A stretch of DNA of 64,000 nt from Ophthalmolycus amberensis (Eukaryota; Chordata; Actinopteri; Perciformes; Zoarcidae), in the NCBI GenBank assembly GCA_024529925.1, contig JAFEUB010001386.1:62001-126000 (forward strand), written 5' to 3'. Below the pieces are notes generated by a model. The model was not told where the DNA came from. It searched no databases and saw only the letters and a list, made by a program, of their open reading frames with translations. Position numbers and translations under genes: made by a program. Every line of letters begins with the position of its first letter. The stretch's first letter is position 1. Positions 12,001 to 25,600 of this stretch are shown here, one piece after another.

Positions 12001-15000
12001 CAACATCTGCAGATATTGTATAGGTATTCTGTGAAGAAAAGGCAAAAAGACCATGTACCTTTAAAAGTTATGAAACTTATTTTCTCAATTAGCTTACTTC
12101 AATCAGTGATAGAATACTGAATGAACTGAATGGTAGCAGTCGCCCAATTGCAGATTCAGCTTGAGCAAAACCTTTGCCTGTTGTGTTCAAATCAGGCCCA
12201 CAGGAGTTTACAAGGCAGGTGTCCTTTCTCTAAACATTGACCTGATGCATCAAGTGGATATGTTTTGCTGAACATAATGTTATGCAATGTAATGTAATAA
12301 TATTATGCATTTGCCCTCTCCATCCTCTAGTCTAATGAGCATACTTATAAACGCACTGTTACAACTCCTTCATAGTGTCATATTGCTTTTTGGAGAATTA
12401 TGATGATAAGTTCATAGTAGATGCAAAAGTATACTTATGTACAATATATTATGTTGAACATTGTTGCTCCTGGATGGATCACAGCCAACCCAATTATGTT
12501 CAACACAGCTCCATGTCCTTGGTCATGGTGCCACAGCACTTAAAGGAATAAACTTCATACTTCTCAAAATTCTGACCCTTTGCTTTTTTATTAACAGCAT
12601 TTACTTGTACTTTTACTTTCAATACTTAAGTACATTTAATATCAGAAAACTACTTTTGATACTTAAGTACAATAAATATCAGATACTTTAAGACTTTTAC
12701 TCAAGTAGTATTCTAATAGGTGACTTTTACTGGAGTCATTTTCCAGTAAAGTATCTTTACTTTTACTCAAGTATGGCTTTTGGGTACTTTATACACCACT
12801 GTTTTTTTCCCATCTCTCACTCACCTAATCAGTTTATTCAGTGCACCTGCCAGTCACACCCAGCTCATCACTCTCACCTGCTCACTCTGCTGCATCCACT
12901 ATTTAAACGCCTGTCACACACACACTCACTGCCAGATAGTTCTCCGCTTTCATGCAAGACCTTCCAGCGAATACCCTTGGACTGGTTCACCATTACCGAC
13001 CCTGCCTGTTTTGGACTACCCTGCCTTGCCTCTGCCCCAGTAATTCACTCAGCCTTCTGTCCCCGACCACGAGATCCTGCCGCTGTTTCCCTGTGATTAT
13101 TCTACCTGTTGTGTGTCCAGAGGAAAATAAATCTTTGATTCAAACGATCCCTTGTGTCTGTCTTACTGCTCCTGGGTCCTTACCACACCTGTTACAAGTG
13201 AAGAGTGAAAGACATCAGCACAATGGGCCTCATGCAAGAACACACTCTTACAGTGGGCTCTTAACTTCAGACAACTGACCAGCATAAACGTGATTCATGC
13301 CACCTGTGCATAAATGAGTGCTCGTTCATGAGAATAGCAAATTAGCATAATGAACACCCCAATAATGCCATATAAGGCTATGAGCACTGCCCCATTTGCA
13401 GTAGCGGGCCATGCATTTTATACCTGGGCCTCTGTGCTGTCCTTCTACAGTTGAACCACCTCCGGTTATTTGTTTCTAGAGGTGTAACAATACACATATT
13501 CATATTAAACCTTAAACAACTAACTTCTCGCCTAAAAACATCCTACAATTACTCTCTGTGACTTAACAGTAGTATTTCGAAAGTTTCAACTTCCAGTTGT
13601 GTGATTTCTCCTCCGCCATTGTTTCCTGTTGCTGGTGCAAAATGCATTCTGGGATATTTGGCTGTCCCAAGTACAGACAAGTCACCTCCGATGCATCCCC
13701 GGTAAAATGGGCGGAGCCACATCCGGGCATTTGGACATGGCTTGGCTTGATGTGAACTTTGAATTGGAACAGTACTTGGGCTGAGGCTGATGACGTTTCA
13801 CAAGTCCACAAGTACAGAGAAGTACGCATGTTGAGAAAGGCCCTCTGACCTCGGAAACAAAACATTGTACCCTGGTGAGGCGCGTGTGTTCTGGCAGCTG
13901 TTCCTACTGATATAAACAGGACTAAAGCAATCGCCACACACTCCCCATTTCTCCAGACCATAATTCTTACTTTGTTAAAGAAAACAAAACCCCAAACAGA
14001 GAATCAAATGTCCAACACAATAACAAGAACAAACTCACAAGAACCAGTCAGATATATGTATATGACAACAAAGCATGACAAATCAATCCAGCAACTCTGT
14101 GGTGCTAAAATACCTATTTCGCTGAACACTAAAGAGCACGAGCCATTCAAATATTATTCACATCAGAGGGAACAATATTAACCAGATCAAAAAAATGACA
14201 CCATAGACAAATGAACACGGTAGTAACGCTACTGCAGATGTAGAACAAAAGCACTTCACTTACCAAAGCTGCTGTTCACTTAAAGACACAGTCCATCCTC
14301 CTTTCTTTGACTACAAAGAGTTTTATGAAACGCATTCTTAGCCATAAAATGTGCAACGCTTCTCCAACGCTGTCAGCCAGGAATACCGTTGGTGCAAATC
14401 CTTTTCCTGGCTGGGTCAGGGCTGCTAGCTGTGGGGTTGGCCGACCCTTTCTTACGATTTTTCTGGAAATGTCCTTCTTGAGAAATCTGTTTCTCCTCCT
14501 TCAGCCATTGAGTGTTAAAAAACAAAGCTAGGTAAAAAAAAAAAATCTACACCAAGCAAAACGCTAAAAATGTCATGTCAATGTCATAACTTCTTACATA
14601 TCTTTCAACTTGAACTTACTACTAATACTGACTTCTGATCAGTGTTGCCAACTCCTCAGTAAGGAATGTAGCTATTGGCTGTCCTAGAAGTCGCTAAATG
14701 ACGTCGTTGCTTAATTTGTATAATTGTAAAAAGTGAGTAAAAAAACACCCTAAATATGTTTAGAACTACAAATGAACTTTCTTCTGTTGATTCTTGGTGG
14801 TTGTTTTTTTATTTTGCCATTGAAATAGGCCATCACTTCTTATGGACCCCGGTGTTAATCCCCGTCATAACGGGGGCATTGTCAGTCGTTATAAACAGGA
14901 GTTTCTCTTTTTTATTAGACAATTACATTTACATCCCGCTCTGTAAGCCAGGGTGGGATCAGAGTGGGTCTGCTCTCTGCTCTGACTGCTGCAGGGTCTG

Positions 15001-16592
15001 CTGCGAGACTGACCGCCTACGAGTGCTTTGGGACAGTGGAGGAACTCACGGCAGAACGATGGAGTCTCCGAAACACCTGAAAAGTCTCCAATAACACCAG
15101 AAAAAGTTGCAAGAGTTGTCGCTAGTAGCTTTTGAAAAAAAAAAAAAGTCGCCAAGAGGATTTGGAAAGTCGCCAGATTTAGCGGGAAAGTCGCCAAGTT
15201 GGTAACACTGCTTCTGATAGCTGCTTTAGCGTCAAAACAGTCACGCTAGCCCACTGACCAATCACGCGCAGGTTAATGCTGACATACTTGTGGACTACCT
15301 CGGTAGCTCTAGCACGTCAAAGAATACGCCCAACATGTCAAACTAAAGATCTGATCGGTTGAACACTATGACAATCACCAATATCGTCCCCATTCACTTA
15401 AACTGCAAAGTCTACCTAGAGGGCCTCGGGCCTCTGTTCTACCTAGAGACACAGAGGTGAGATCTGATTGGCTAAAAGCTCTACTTAAAACAAGCTGCAC
15501 TGGAAGAAGAGCAACTGAGGAAGACAGTAGCTGTGCAATGAGAACATAAGATAATGGGAAAAATAATTAGAATACATAATTAGTGTATTTGTGAAAAATT
15601 ATTAAATTATAAAATAGCTATAATTTTGTGATTCTGTTTAGGCCAGCAGAGAAGGCCTTGCTGGCCCTGACGGTCCACCACTGCCCATTTGTCTGGAAGT
15701 GTTCATTCATGAAAAGAGATTTTAGTCCTGCTTTCAGAGACCCATAAAGGAAAGTCTATCATTTTAACAGCTCAGCCGTGGAATTTTCTACAGCAAATAA
15801 CGAGTACTTTTAATGCCGTGTCACCTGAGGGTTGTTGTGTCACTGAAATAAGGAAGAAATGGATCGTATGAAAATTGCTTAAAATTGCCATCTATGACTG
15901 CATCAGGAGGGATGCTGTGAAGTCTCCATCAGGGAAATGGATAAAAGAATATGTGCCATAATAGGTGATGTTGCACCGTCAGGCATTTCAACAGATGATG
16001 TTCCCCATGACAAGTGATGACAAGTGACGTGTTGGGATGATGCATGTAGAGAACCATTCATCTGTCTCTGCCAATATAGGAACACTGTCTAAAGACACGC
16101 TCTCTTTCAAGAGCCTGACGTGCTGCAGCATCCAAAAGAAGTAAATTAGCTATGACGTGCCTCGTTACACTTCTAAGAGACAAACTAACCTCAAATTAGT
16201 GCATACTTTTAGTTGTTCTGCAGTGTGAGATGTTCATATTGATATTGTAGCCAATGTTATATAATTTTTTTAAATTTTTTTTTTATTGAAAGACAAGAGA
16301 CAATATTAGACAATACATAGACATAACAACAAGAGGATGACAAGAACAGTGGGATAAAAGCTAGGAAACATCCTATAGTCATTGTGTGTGTGTGAGAATG
16401 TCCTTGAGCCTTTTGAGATGGAAGGGAAAAAAAAAATAATAATTAAAAAACAACAAACCAAAAAAAGAAAAGGAAAAAAACAGGTAAGTATTTGTGCATA
16501 TGGATGTTCATGTATGCATGTACGTGGGTTTCAATTGGTTGTCAGGCAAGAAAAACAACAAAACAAAAATCAATAGTAATAAATACACAAAA

Positions 16593-16669
<77 letters not shown>

Positions 16670-19600
16670 TATACAAATTTTGATATTAATAGAATGGGTG
16701 GTGTTACGTTTGCAGAAACATAGTGAAATATATATATTTCCATTGAAATATACTCTATCATGAAGTTTCTCCAGTGTGCGATGTGTGTATTATTCCTTGA
16801 TTTCCAGTTCATGAGGATAGTTTTCTTGGCGATAGTTAGGGCCACAAGGAGTAATTTGCGATTTGTTTTACTCAGATGTATTGTGCAATGTGCACAGATA
16901 TCTGACGTGAATCCCATTTTAAACATTTTTTGCCCGGTGTAATGAATTCTGTGAAGTATTTTATACTGTATTAGTTGTAAATTGGCATTTTTAGTCATGA
17001 AGTAGATGTTATTGCAGATTTGGTTCCAGAAATCAGCATCAGGAGTGATGGACAGGTCTGATTCCCATTTTCTTGATGGTATGGATGATGTTTTGTCAGA
17101 CTGTGATATTACTCTACATATTTTTGAGATTCACTTTTTTGAAGAGGGGATATTAATTAATTCTGAGGTTGAGGGGGTAGTTCTAGGTTAGTGGCCTTAA
17201 TGTTAAGTTTGGATTGAACGGATGATTTGAGTTGCAGATATTCCAAAAATTGATTGCTCCTGATGCCGTACTTCTGAACCAAGTGAGGGAATGAAACCAT
17301 GCTGTTATAATTGAAGATGTGTTTCAGATGCCTTTAGCGGACCATGTGTGGAGATTAAGAGGTGTCTTGTGACTTTGAAAATCAGGATTGTTCCATATGG
17401 GAGTAACATTTGAAGGTGCAAAAGTGATGTTAGTGATTTTGTGGAATTTCCACCAGGCTGTCAGAGTTTCTGCTATTGTTAGTATATTGAAACAAGGATG
17501 GCGTTTGATGGATTGGCTTACAAATGGTAGGTCAGAAATCTGAATGTCCTTACAAACTGTCTGTTCTATATCTAACCATGTGTTGTCTGATTGGTTGGGG
17601 TGGATCCATTTAAGAATGTACTGAAGTTTATTTGCTAGTGAGTAGTGAAAAAAATGTGGAGCTTCAAGTCCTCCTTGTGTTTTTGGTTTTTGTAGAGTGG
17701 CCAGTTTAATTCTTGGTGTTTTATTTTTCCAGTAGAATTGAGTGATGATTGAGTCAAGAGATTTGAACCAGGAGTTGGTGGGTTGAGACGGTATCATTGT
17801 GTATAGGTAATTTATTTTAGGAAGTATTGTCATTTTAACTGTAGCTATTCTGCCCATGAGTGATAATGGTAGGATCATCCAGCGGAGCAGGTCATCATTT
17901 ATTCTTTTAAGTAATGGAGTGAAGTTGAGTGTGAACAGCTCTGACAGCCTGGGGGAAATATGTATTCCCAAATACGTGATGGCACCTGTGCAAAAAGGGA
18001 TAGGTGGTGTATGGGCTGCCCCATCCCAACTGTTACTATCTAATGGAAGGATGGATGATTTACTCCAGTTAATGGAGTAGTCGGAGATATTAGAGAATGA
18101 TTCCATGACTTTAATAGTTTCCTGTAGTGATGAGTAGGGGTGTTGTAGGAAGAGCAATAGATCATCTGCATAGAGACTGATCTTGTGATGGGTGTTGAGT
18201 GTTTGAATTCCTTTTCTGTAGATGTTCTGACGAATAGCTGCAGCTAACGGTTCAATGAAAATGGTGAAAAGTGAGGGAGAGAGTGGGCATCCTTGCCTAG
18301 TCCCCCTGTGCAGAGTGAAGCTTTGTGAGGTTTGTCCATTAGTGATGACAGTGGCTGAAGGTGAAGTGTACAGAATTTTAACCAAGTTAATAAAAGATTA
18401 GGGGCGACTGTGGCTAAGTGGATAGCAGGGCCGTCTTTCAATCAGAGGGTCGGCGGTTCAATCTCCGGCTCCGGCTCTGCTAGTTGCGTGTCAATGTGTC
18501 CTTGAGCAAGACACTCTACCCCAAATTGCTAGAAATGTGATAGACTCTGAATTGTAAGTCGCTTTGGATAAAAGCGTCTACGCTAAATGACTGTAATGTA
18601 ATGTAATGATTCCCCAAAGCCAAATCTCTGTAATATGCTTGTGAGAAATGTCCAGTTTACTCTGTCGAAGGCTTTTTCTGCATCCAAGGAGGCTATGATG
18701 GTACCAGTTTGTTGTAATGATGAGTAATTGATTAAATTAAACAGTCTGCGTGTGTTAGTGGATGAATGTCTACCTTTGATAAAGCCGGTTTGATCTGGAT
18801 GAATTATGGATGGAGTGACTTCATCTAATCTGTGAGTTAGTGCCTTAGTGATGATTTTAATATCTACATTGAGAAGAGAAATGGGACGGTAACTAGAAGG
18901 AAGAGTTGGATCTTTGTTTGGTTTGAGGAGGAGTGATATACTGGCTGTGTTCATGTTGGCTGGAAATTGCAAATTTTGTTTTATTTCAGTTATCATTTTG
19001 TTAAAGAGTGGAGCTAGAATGAACCAGAAGTGTTTATAGAACTCAGCTGGGAAGCCATCGGGACCTGGTGCTTTGTTATTGGGCATCAGATTGAGGGCAG
19101 TAAAAAGTTCGTCCTGTGTTAATGGTGAGTCAAGTATGTTGATTTGTTCTTTGTTAAGCTGTGGTAAATCAATGCTGTTGAGAAATTAATTGATGTCGTC
19201 TTGATTTGGGTTATTTTTAGATGAATATAGATTGGCATAAAAACTTCTGAAGAGTTTATTTATTTCATCGGGTGAATTTGTGGGCTTCCCTGCAGAGTCC
19301 TTGATGATTGAGATCATTGTTTTTTCTTTATTTCGTTTAATTTGCCAAATATTTGTCTTGTCTAAGTCTGTGTATGAGGAATTGAGTTTTCTTATTTATA
19401 ATTTCATTTATTTGGAATTTGTACTTTCTTAATTCGTTCTGGGTTTCCGTTGTTGGGTTACTTGCATTAATGGTTTCGAGTCGGTTGATTTGTTGTTCCA
19501 GTTCAGCTTCTTGTTGTTTTTCTTTCTTTTTTTTGTAAACGGAGAATGAGATGATTATTCCTCTTAAAACTGCTTTCCATGTTTCCCACAGAAGGGTTGG

Positions 19601-22600
19601 TGATGACTCTGGGGAATCATTTATTTCTAAGAAAGACGCCCACTCTTTTTTAATAAGACTGTCAAACTGAGGGTCTTTGAGAAGAGATGTATTGAAGCGC
19701 CATCTAGTGATAGGTTTATGTAGGGCAACTCTGTTCCAAATAAATGTTACGGGAGCATGGTCGCTAATAATGATAGGATGGATTTTCGCGTCTGAAATAT
19801 TAGATATGATTGAATTGTTGTTGAGGAAGAAGTCAATGCGTGAGTGAGTGGTGAACTGGTGAGAAGAATGAGTATTCTCTTGAGTTTGGGTGCTGTAATC
19901 GCCAAATATCGCCAAGACCAAAATCACTCATGAACTGTTTTATCGTGTCTGTGGATTGCCAGGATTTTTAGATCTGTCTACTGATGGGTCGATAACTGTG
20001 TTGAAATCACCTCCTATTATGACTGGGCAGTTACAAATGTTTGAGAATGATGAAAAACAATTACGAATAAAAGGATGGGTCATCAGAGTTTGGGCCATAA
20101 ACATAAACAGAGTGTGACTGGACTATTGTTGATGGATATGTTTATAATGATAAAACGGCCTTCAGGATCGGTGATGGTGGAGTTATGGACAAAAGAAACT
20201 TTTTTGTTACTTAAAATACATACCCCTCTTTGTTTTGTGTTATAGTGAGCTGAGAATGAGTGAGTGAATTGTGGTGATTTAAATTTGTTGTGGTTTGATT
20301 CTGAGAGGTGTGTTTCTTGTATTAAGCATATATCTGCTTGTGTAACAGAGTTAAAAATGTACGTTATTATTCTGTTGAGTATGTGTGAATTCTATCTTTA
20401 TGAGCTATTTTTATTTAGCATTTTATTTTGTTAATGCTTCCTGCGGAAGCGGCATCTCGCCTCTTTTGTACCTCCAAAGCCCCCGTAGTCCCGACTTCCC
20501 CTCACAGTGGTGTTTCGTACTGATGAGGGTAAGTTGTGTGGAATAATATCGTTGTGTAGGGGACGACCGAATTCACGGGGCCCCTTTAAGGAAAGGGGCG
20601 TAACCCTGGTGACAGAGGGGGTTAAAGGGTGGCAGGAAGTGAATGTGTTTTATGTTTTGTATGGATGGAAATAAACGGCCACAAGGTGCAGCCAAAGGGA
20701 ATACTCGCCTCCTTGTTTGTTTCCATGCACCTACAGTTGCACTGTTTTGCTGTTTTCTTCGGGAATGTAACTGTTTACGTTACGTACTTTAGTAACTGCT
20801 AAGACGATTGCTACGAGAGCGAGAGAGAGCGAGAGCGAGAGAGAGCGAGAGAGAGGTCCTTCTTGCGGTACAATTGTCCGTCTATATATAGTTTGTCCAG
20901 TGATATTATTGCTTTCTTTCCTTCTTTCATCATGTGTTTACGGATTGGAAACAAAACTTTGCGTCGTTGCATGATTTCTTTTGGATGTTGATCGTTGAGT
21001 CCGTAGTCCGTTCCTTTGAGCTGCCTGCCTTGTTGTCTGACCTGATCTTTTTGTTTGTAGTGTTCAAACTTAGCGATGATTGGCCGTGGTCGGTTATTGT
21101 TGTTCCTCGGTCCCAGACGGTGTACGCGGTGGAATGTGATGTTGTTGACGGTCTCTGCGGGTAGTTTGAGTTGTTTGGACATGAATTCTTTGATTGATTT
21201 TTCGCGGTCTTCTGTGGTTTGTTCGCTAATGCCGTGAAAACTAGATTGTCTCTCATACTACGTGCTTGCAAATCCAGGATGGTTTCTTTCATAGCTTTGT
21301 TGTCGGCAGTAACAGAGGTGAGCTGGGTGGTTATCGTTTTGACAGAATGATGAAGTGACTTGTTGTCCTGAGTGAGTGAGTCGATTTGGTTCTGACTGAA
21401 TTCCAGGCTGTGGCGCAGAGCCTGGAATTCCCGGTGTAGGACTTCGATGAGCGAGAGTCTGGAGTCAAAGCCGGAAAGTTTATTTTCAATGGACATTGAT
21501 TGATTGATTGATTGTATGTCACTTACCTCGGAGCACCATGGAGGTTTTGGTGAAGTGGATGGAGTTCTTTTGAAGACGGGGTCTTTTGCTGTATGAAATG
21601 GGTGTTTCTTCGGTGTCGCCGGTCTTGTCCTCGTCCATGATGTAGATTCGGTTGAAGCACTCATCAATATATTCTTCCAGATGATCCAGTTCGATTGATA
21701 TAATGTTATATTATATTATAATTTAAATAGCAAGTGCTCCTTAATCACTCGTACAAGCCACTCTTGCACTCGACGCCCCCAAATTTGGGGGCTCTCGGGC
21801 TTAGGGGGGGTTGCAAATATTGTCCAAAAATGGCTCCCATTGAGAGCGAATATTGTGCATTTGTACATTTCATATACCGGATTAAACAGCAACGTATGGG
21901 CAACACTATCATATAAGTCACTTTTTACACACTCCAAACACAACTATACACTACTAATATAAGCAACTAGAAAATGTGGCATAAAACCACTAGGGGTGTA
22001 ACTGTTCACAAAACTCACGGTTGGGTTCGGTACGATACAGTGAAGCCACGGTTCGGTATGTTTCGGTACAGTAGAAAACTATAAATGCCAGAGAAATGTA
22101 CTTGATTTTAAAATATATTTATTCATTACAACTAACATCATAAAGTTATTCTTTGACTTTGAACAATGATGGAACTATACCTGAGTGACCCATCTTCTGG
22201 GGTGTCTTCTTAGCAACACATAAGCATAAAAAACAAAAACTGCTCCTTAATGTTATGTGGTATTGTTACTTACATCTTCTCATCATCATCTTAGTATGAA
22301 CAATGATGGAACTAAACCTGAGTGAACGTGGCTCTTCATCTCCCATTCAGTGGTCAGGTGATGTGTGTTACAGTCAGGTGATGTGTTACAGTCAGGTGAT
22401 GTGCATTACAGTCAGGTGATGTGCATTACAGTCAGGTGATGCGTTACAGTCAGGTGATGTGTGTTACAGTCAGGTGATGCGTTACAGTCAGGTGATGTGT
22501 TAGTCAGGTGATGTGCATTACAGTCAGGTGATGTGCATTACAGTCAGGTGATGTGCATTACAGTCAGGTGATGTGTTAGTCAGGTGATGTGCATTACAGT

Positions 22601-25600
22601 CAGGTGATGTGTTACATTCAGGTGATGTGCGTTACAGTCAGGTGATGTGTGTTACAGTCAGGTGATGTGCGTTAGTCAGGTGATGTGCGTTACAGTCAGG
22701 TGATGTGCATTAGTCAGGTGATGTGCATTACAGTCAGGTGATGTGTTACAGTCAGGTGATGTGCGTTACAGTCAGGTGATGTGCGTTACAGTCAGGTGAT
22801 GTGCATTACAGTCAGGTGATGTGCATTACAGTCAGGTGATGTGCATTACATTCAGGTGATGTGCGTTACAGTCAGGTGATGTACGTTACAGTCAGGTGAT
22901 GTGCGTTACAGTCAGGTGATGTGCGTTACAGTCAGGTGATGTGCATTACAGTCAGGTGATGTGCATTACATTCAGGTGATGTGCGTTACAGTCAGGTGAT
23001 GTGCGTTACAGTCAGGTGATGTGCGTTACAGTCAGGTGATGTGCGTTACAGTCAGGTGATGTGCATTACAGTCAGGTGATGTGCATTACAGTCAGGTGAT
23101 GTGCATTACAGTCAGGTGATGTGCATTACAGTCAGGTGATGTGTTACAGTCAGGTGATGTGCATTACAGTCAGGTGATGTGTTACATTCAGGTGATGTGC
23201 GTTACAGTCAGGTGATGTGCATTACAGTCAGGTGATGTGCATTAGTCAGGTGATGTGCATTACAGTCAGGTGATGTGCATTACAGTCAGGTGATGTGCAT
23301 TACAGTCAGGTGATGTGCGTTACAGTCAGGTGATGTGCGTTACAGTCAGGTGATGTGTTACAGTCAGGTGATGTGCGTTACAGTCAGGTGATGTGCATTA
23401 CAGTCAGGTGATGTGTTAGTCAGGTGATGTGCATTACAGTCAGGTGATGTGTTACATTCAGGTGATGTGCGTTACAGTCAGGTGATGTGCATTACAGTCA
23501 GGTGATGTGCATTACAGTCAGGTGATGTGTGTTAGTCAGGTGATGTGCATTACAGTCAGGTGATGTGTTACAGTCAGGTGATGCGTTTTAGTCAGGTGAT
23601 GTGCGTTACAGTCAGGTGATGTGTTACAGTCAGGTGATGTGTGTTAGTCAGGTGATGTGCGTTACAGTCAGGTGATGTGTTAGTCAGGTGATGCGTTTCA
23701 GTCAGGTGATATGCGTTACAGTCAGGTGATATGCGTTACCGTCAGGCGATGTGCGTTAGTCAGGCGATGTGCGTTACAGTCAGGTGATGTGCGTTAGTCA
23801 GGCGATGTGCGTTACAGTCAGGCGATGTGCGTTACAGTCAGGTGATGTGTGTTACAGTCAGGTGATGTGCGTTAGTCAGGTGATGTGCGTTACAGTCAGG
23901 TGATGTGCATTAGTCAGGTGATGTGCGTTACAGTCAGGTGATGTGCATTAGTCAGGTGATGTGCATTACAGTCAGGTGATGTGTTACAGTCAGGTGATGT
24001 GCGTTACAGTCAGGTGATGTGCGTTACAGTCAGGTGATGTGCGTTACAGTCAGGTGATGTGCATTACAGTCAGGTGATGTGCATTACAGTCAGGTGATGT
24101 GTGTTAGTCAGGTGATGTGCGTTACAGTCAGGTGATGTGCATTAGTCAGGTGATGTGCATTACAGTCAGGTGATGTGTTACAGTCAGGTGATGTGCGTTA
24201 CAGTCAGGTGATGTGCATTACAGTCAGGTGATGTGCGTTACAGTCAGGTGATGTGCGTTACAGTCAGGTGATGTGCGTTACAGTCAGGTGATGTGCGTTA
24301 CAGTCAGGTGATGTGCGTTACAGTCAGGTGATGTGCGTTACAGTCAGGTGATGTGCATTACAGTCAGGTGATGTGCATTACAGTCAGGTGATGTGCATTA
24401 CAGTCAGGTGATGTGTTACAGTCAGGTGATGTGCATTACAGTCAGGTGATGTGCATTACAGTCAGGTGATGTGCGTTACAGTCAGGTGATGTGCATTAGT
24501 CAGGTGATGTGCATTACAGTCAGGTGATGTGCATTACAGTCAGGTGATGTGCATTACAGTCAGGTGATGTGCGTTACAGTCAGGTGATGTGCGTTACAGT
24601 CAGGTGATGTGTTACAGTCAGGTGATGTGCGTTACAGTCAGGTGATGTGCATTACAGTCAGGTGATGTGTTAGTCAGGTGATGTGCATTACAGTCAGGTG
24701 ATGTGTTACATTCAGGTGATGTGCGTTACAGTCAGGTGATGTGCATTACAGTCAGGTGATGTGCATTACAGTCAGGTGATGTGTGTTAGTCAGGTGATGT
24801 GTGTTAGTCAGGTGATGTGCATTACAGTCAGGTGATGTGTTACAGTCAGGTGATGCGTTTTAGTCAGGTGATGTGCGTTACAGTCAGGTGATGTGTTACA
24901 GTCAGGTGATGTGTGTTAGTCAGGTGATGTGCGTTACAGTCAGGTGATGTGTTAGTCAGGTGATGCGTTTCAGTCAGGTGATATGCGTTACAGTCAGGTG
25001 ATATGCGTTACAGTCAGGCGATGTGCGTTAGTCAGGCGATGTGCGTTACAGTCAGGTGATGTGCGTTAGTCAGGCGATGTGCGTTACAGTCAGGTGATGT
25101 GTGTTACAGTCAGGTGATGTGCGTTAGTCAGGTGATGTGCGTTACAGTCAGGTGATGTGCATTAGTCAGGTGATGTGCATTACAGTCAGGTGATGTGTTA
25201 CAGTCAGGTGATGTGCGTTACAGTCAGGTGATGTGCGTTACAGTCAGGTGATGTGCGTTACAGTCAGGTGATGTGCGTTACAGTCAGGTGATGTGCATTA
25301 CAGTCAGGTGATGTGCATTACAGTCAGGTGATGTGTGTTAGTCAGGTGATGTGCGTTACAGTCAGGTGATGTGCATTAGTCAGGTGATGTGCATTACAGT
25401 CAGGTGATGTGTTACAGTCAGGTGATGTGCGTTACAGTCAGGTGATGTGCGTTACAGTCAGGTGATGTGCGTTACAGTCAGGTGATGTGCATTAGTCAGG
25501 TGATGTGCATTACAGTCAGGTGATGTGCGTTACAGTCAGGTGATGTGCATTAGTCAGGTGATGTGCATTACAGTCAGGTGATGTGTTACAGTCAGGTGAT

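Larger units (their letters stand above)
16264..21700 (-). mobile_element. L1/Tx1-type LINE, decayed, near full length
   Basis: Minus-strand element. Its 3' end is at an A-rich tail (CAATAAAAAAAAAATTT read on the minus strand, 16264-16289), ORF2 lies between about 17.3 and 20.4 kb, and ORF1 between 20.8 and 21.67 kb. It contains a microsatellite (16589-16664), a SINE (18401-18606) and about 380 bases of unrelated sequence between the two ORFs (about 20430-20810). The 5' limit is approximate. It cannot be active: both ORFs have stops and shifts. Confidence 0.8.

Noticed and set aside
13563..13961. 132-codon minus-strand frame
   Set aside because: No family motif is seen, and it lies inside a hAT element. 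Probably chance.
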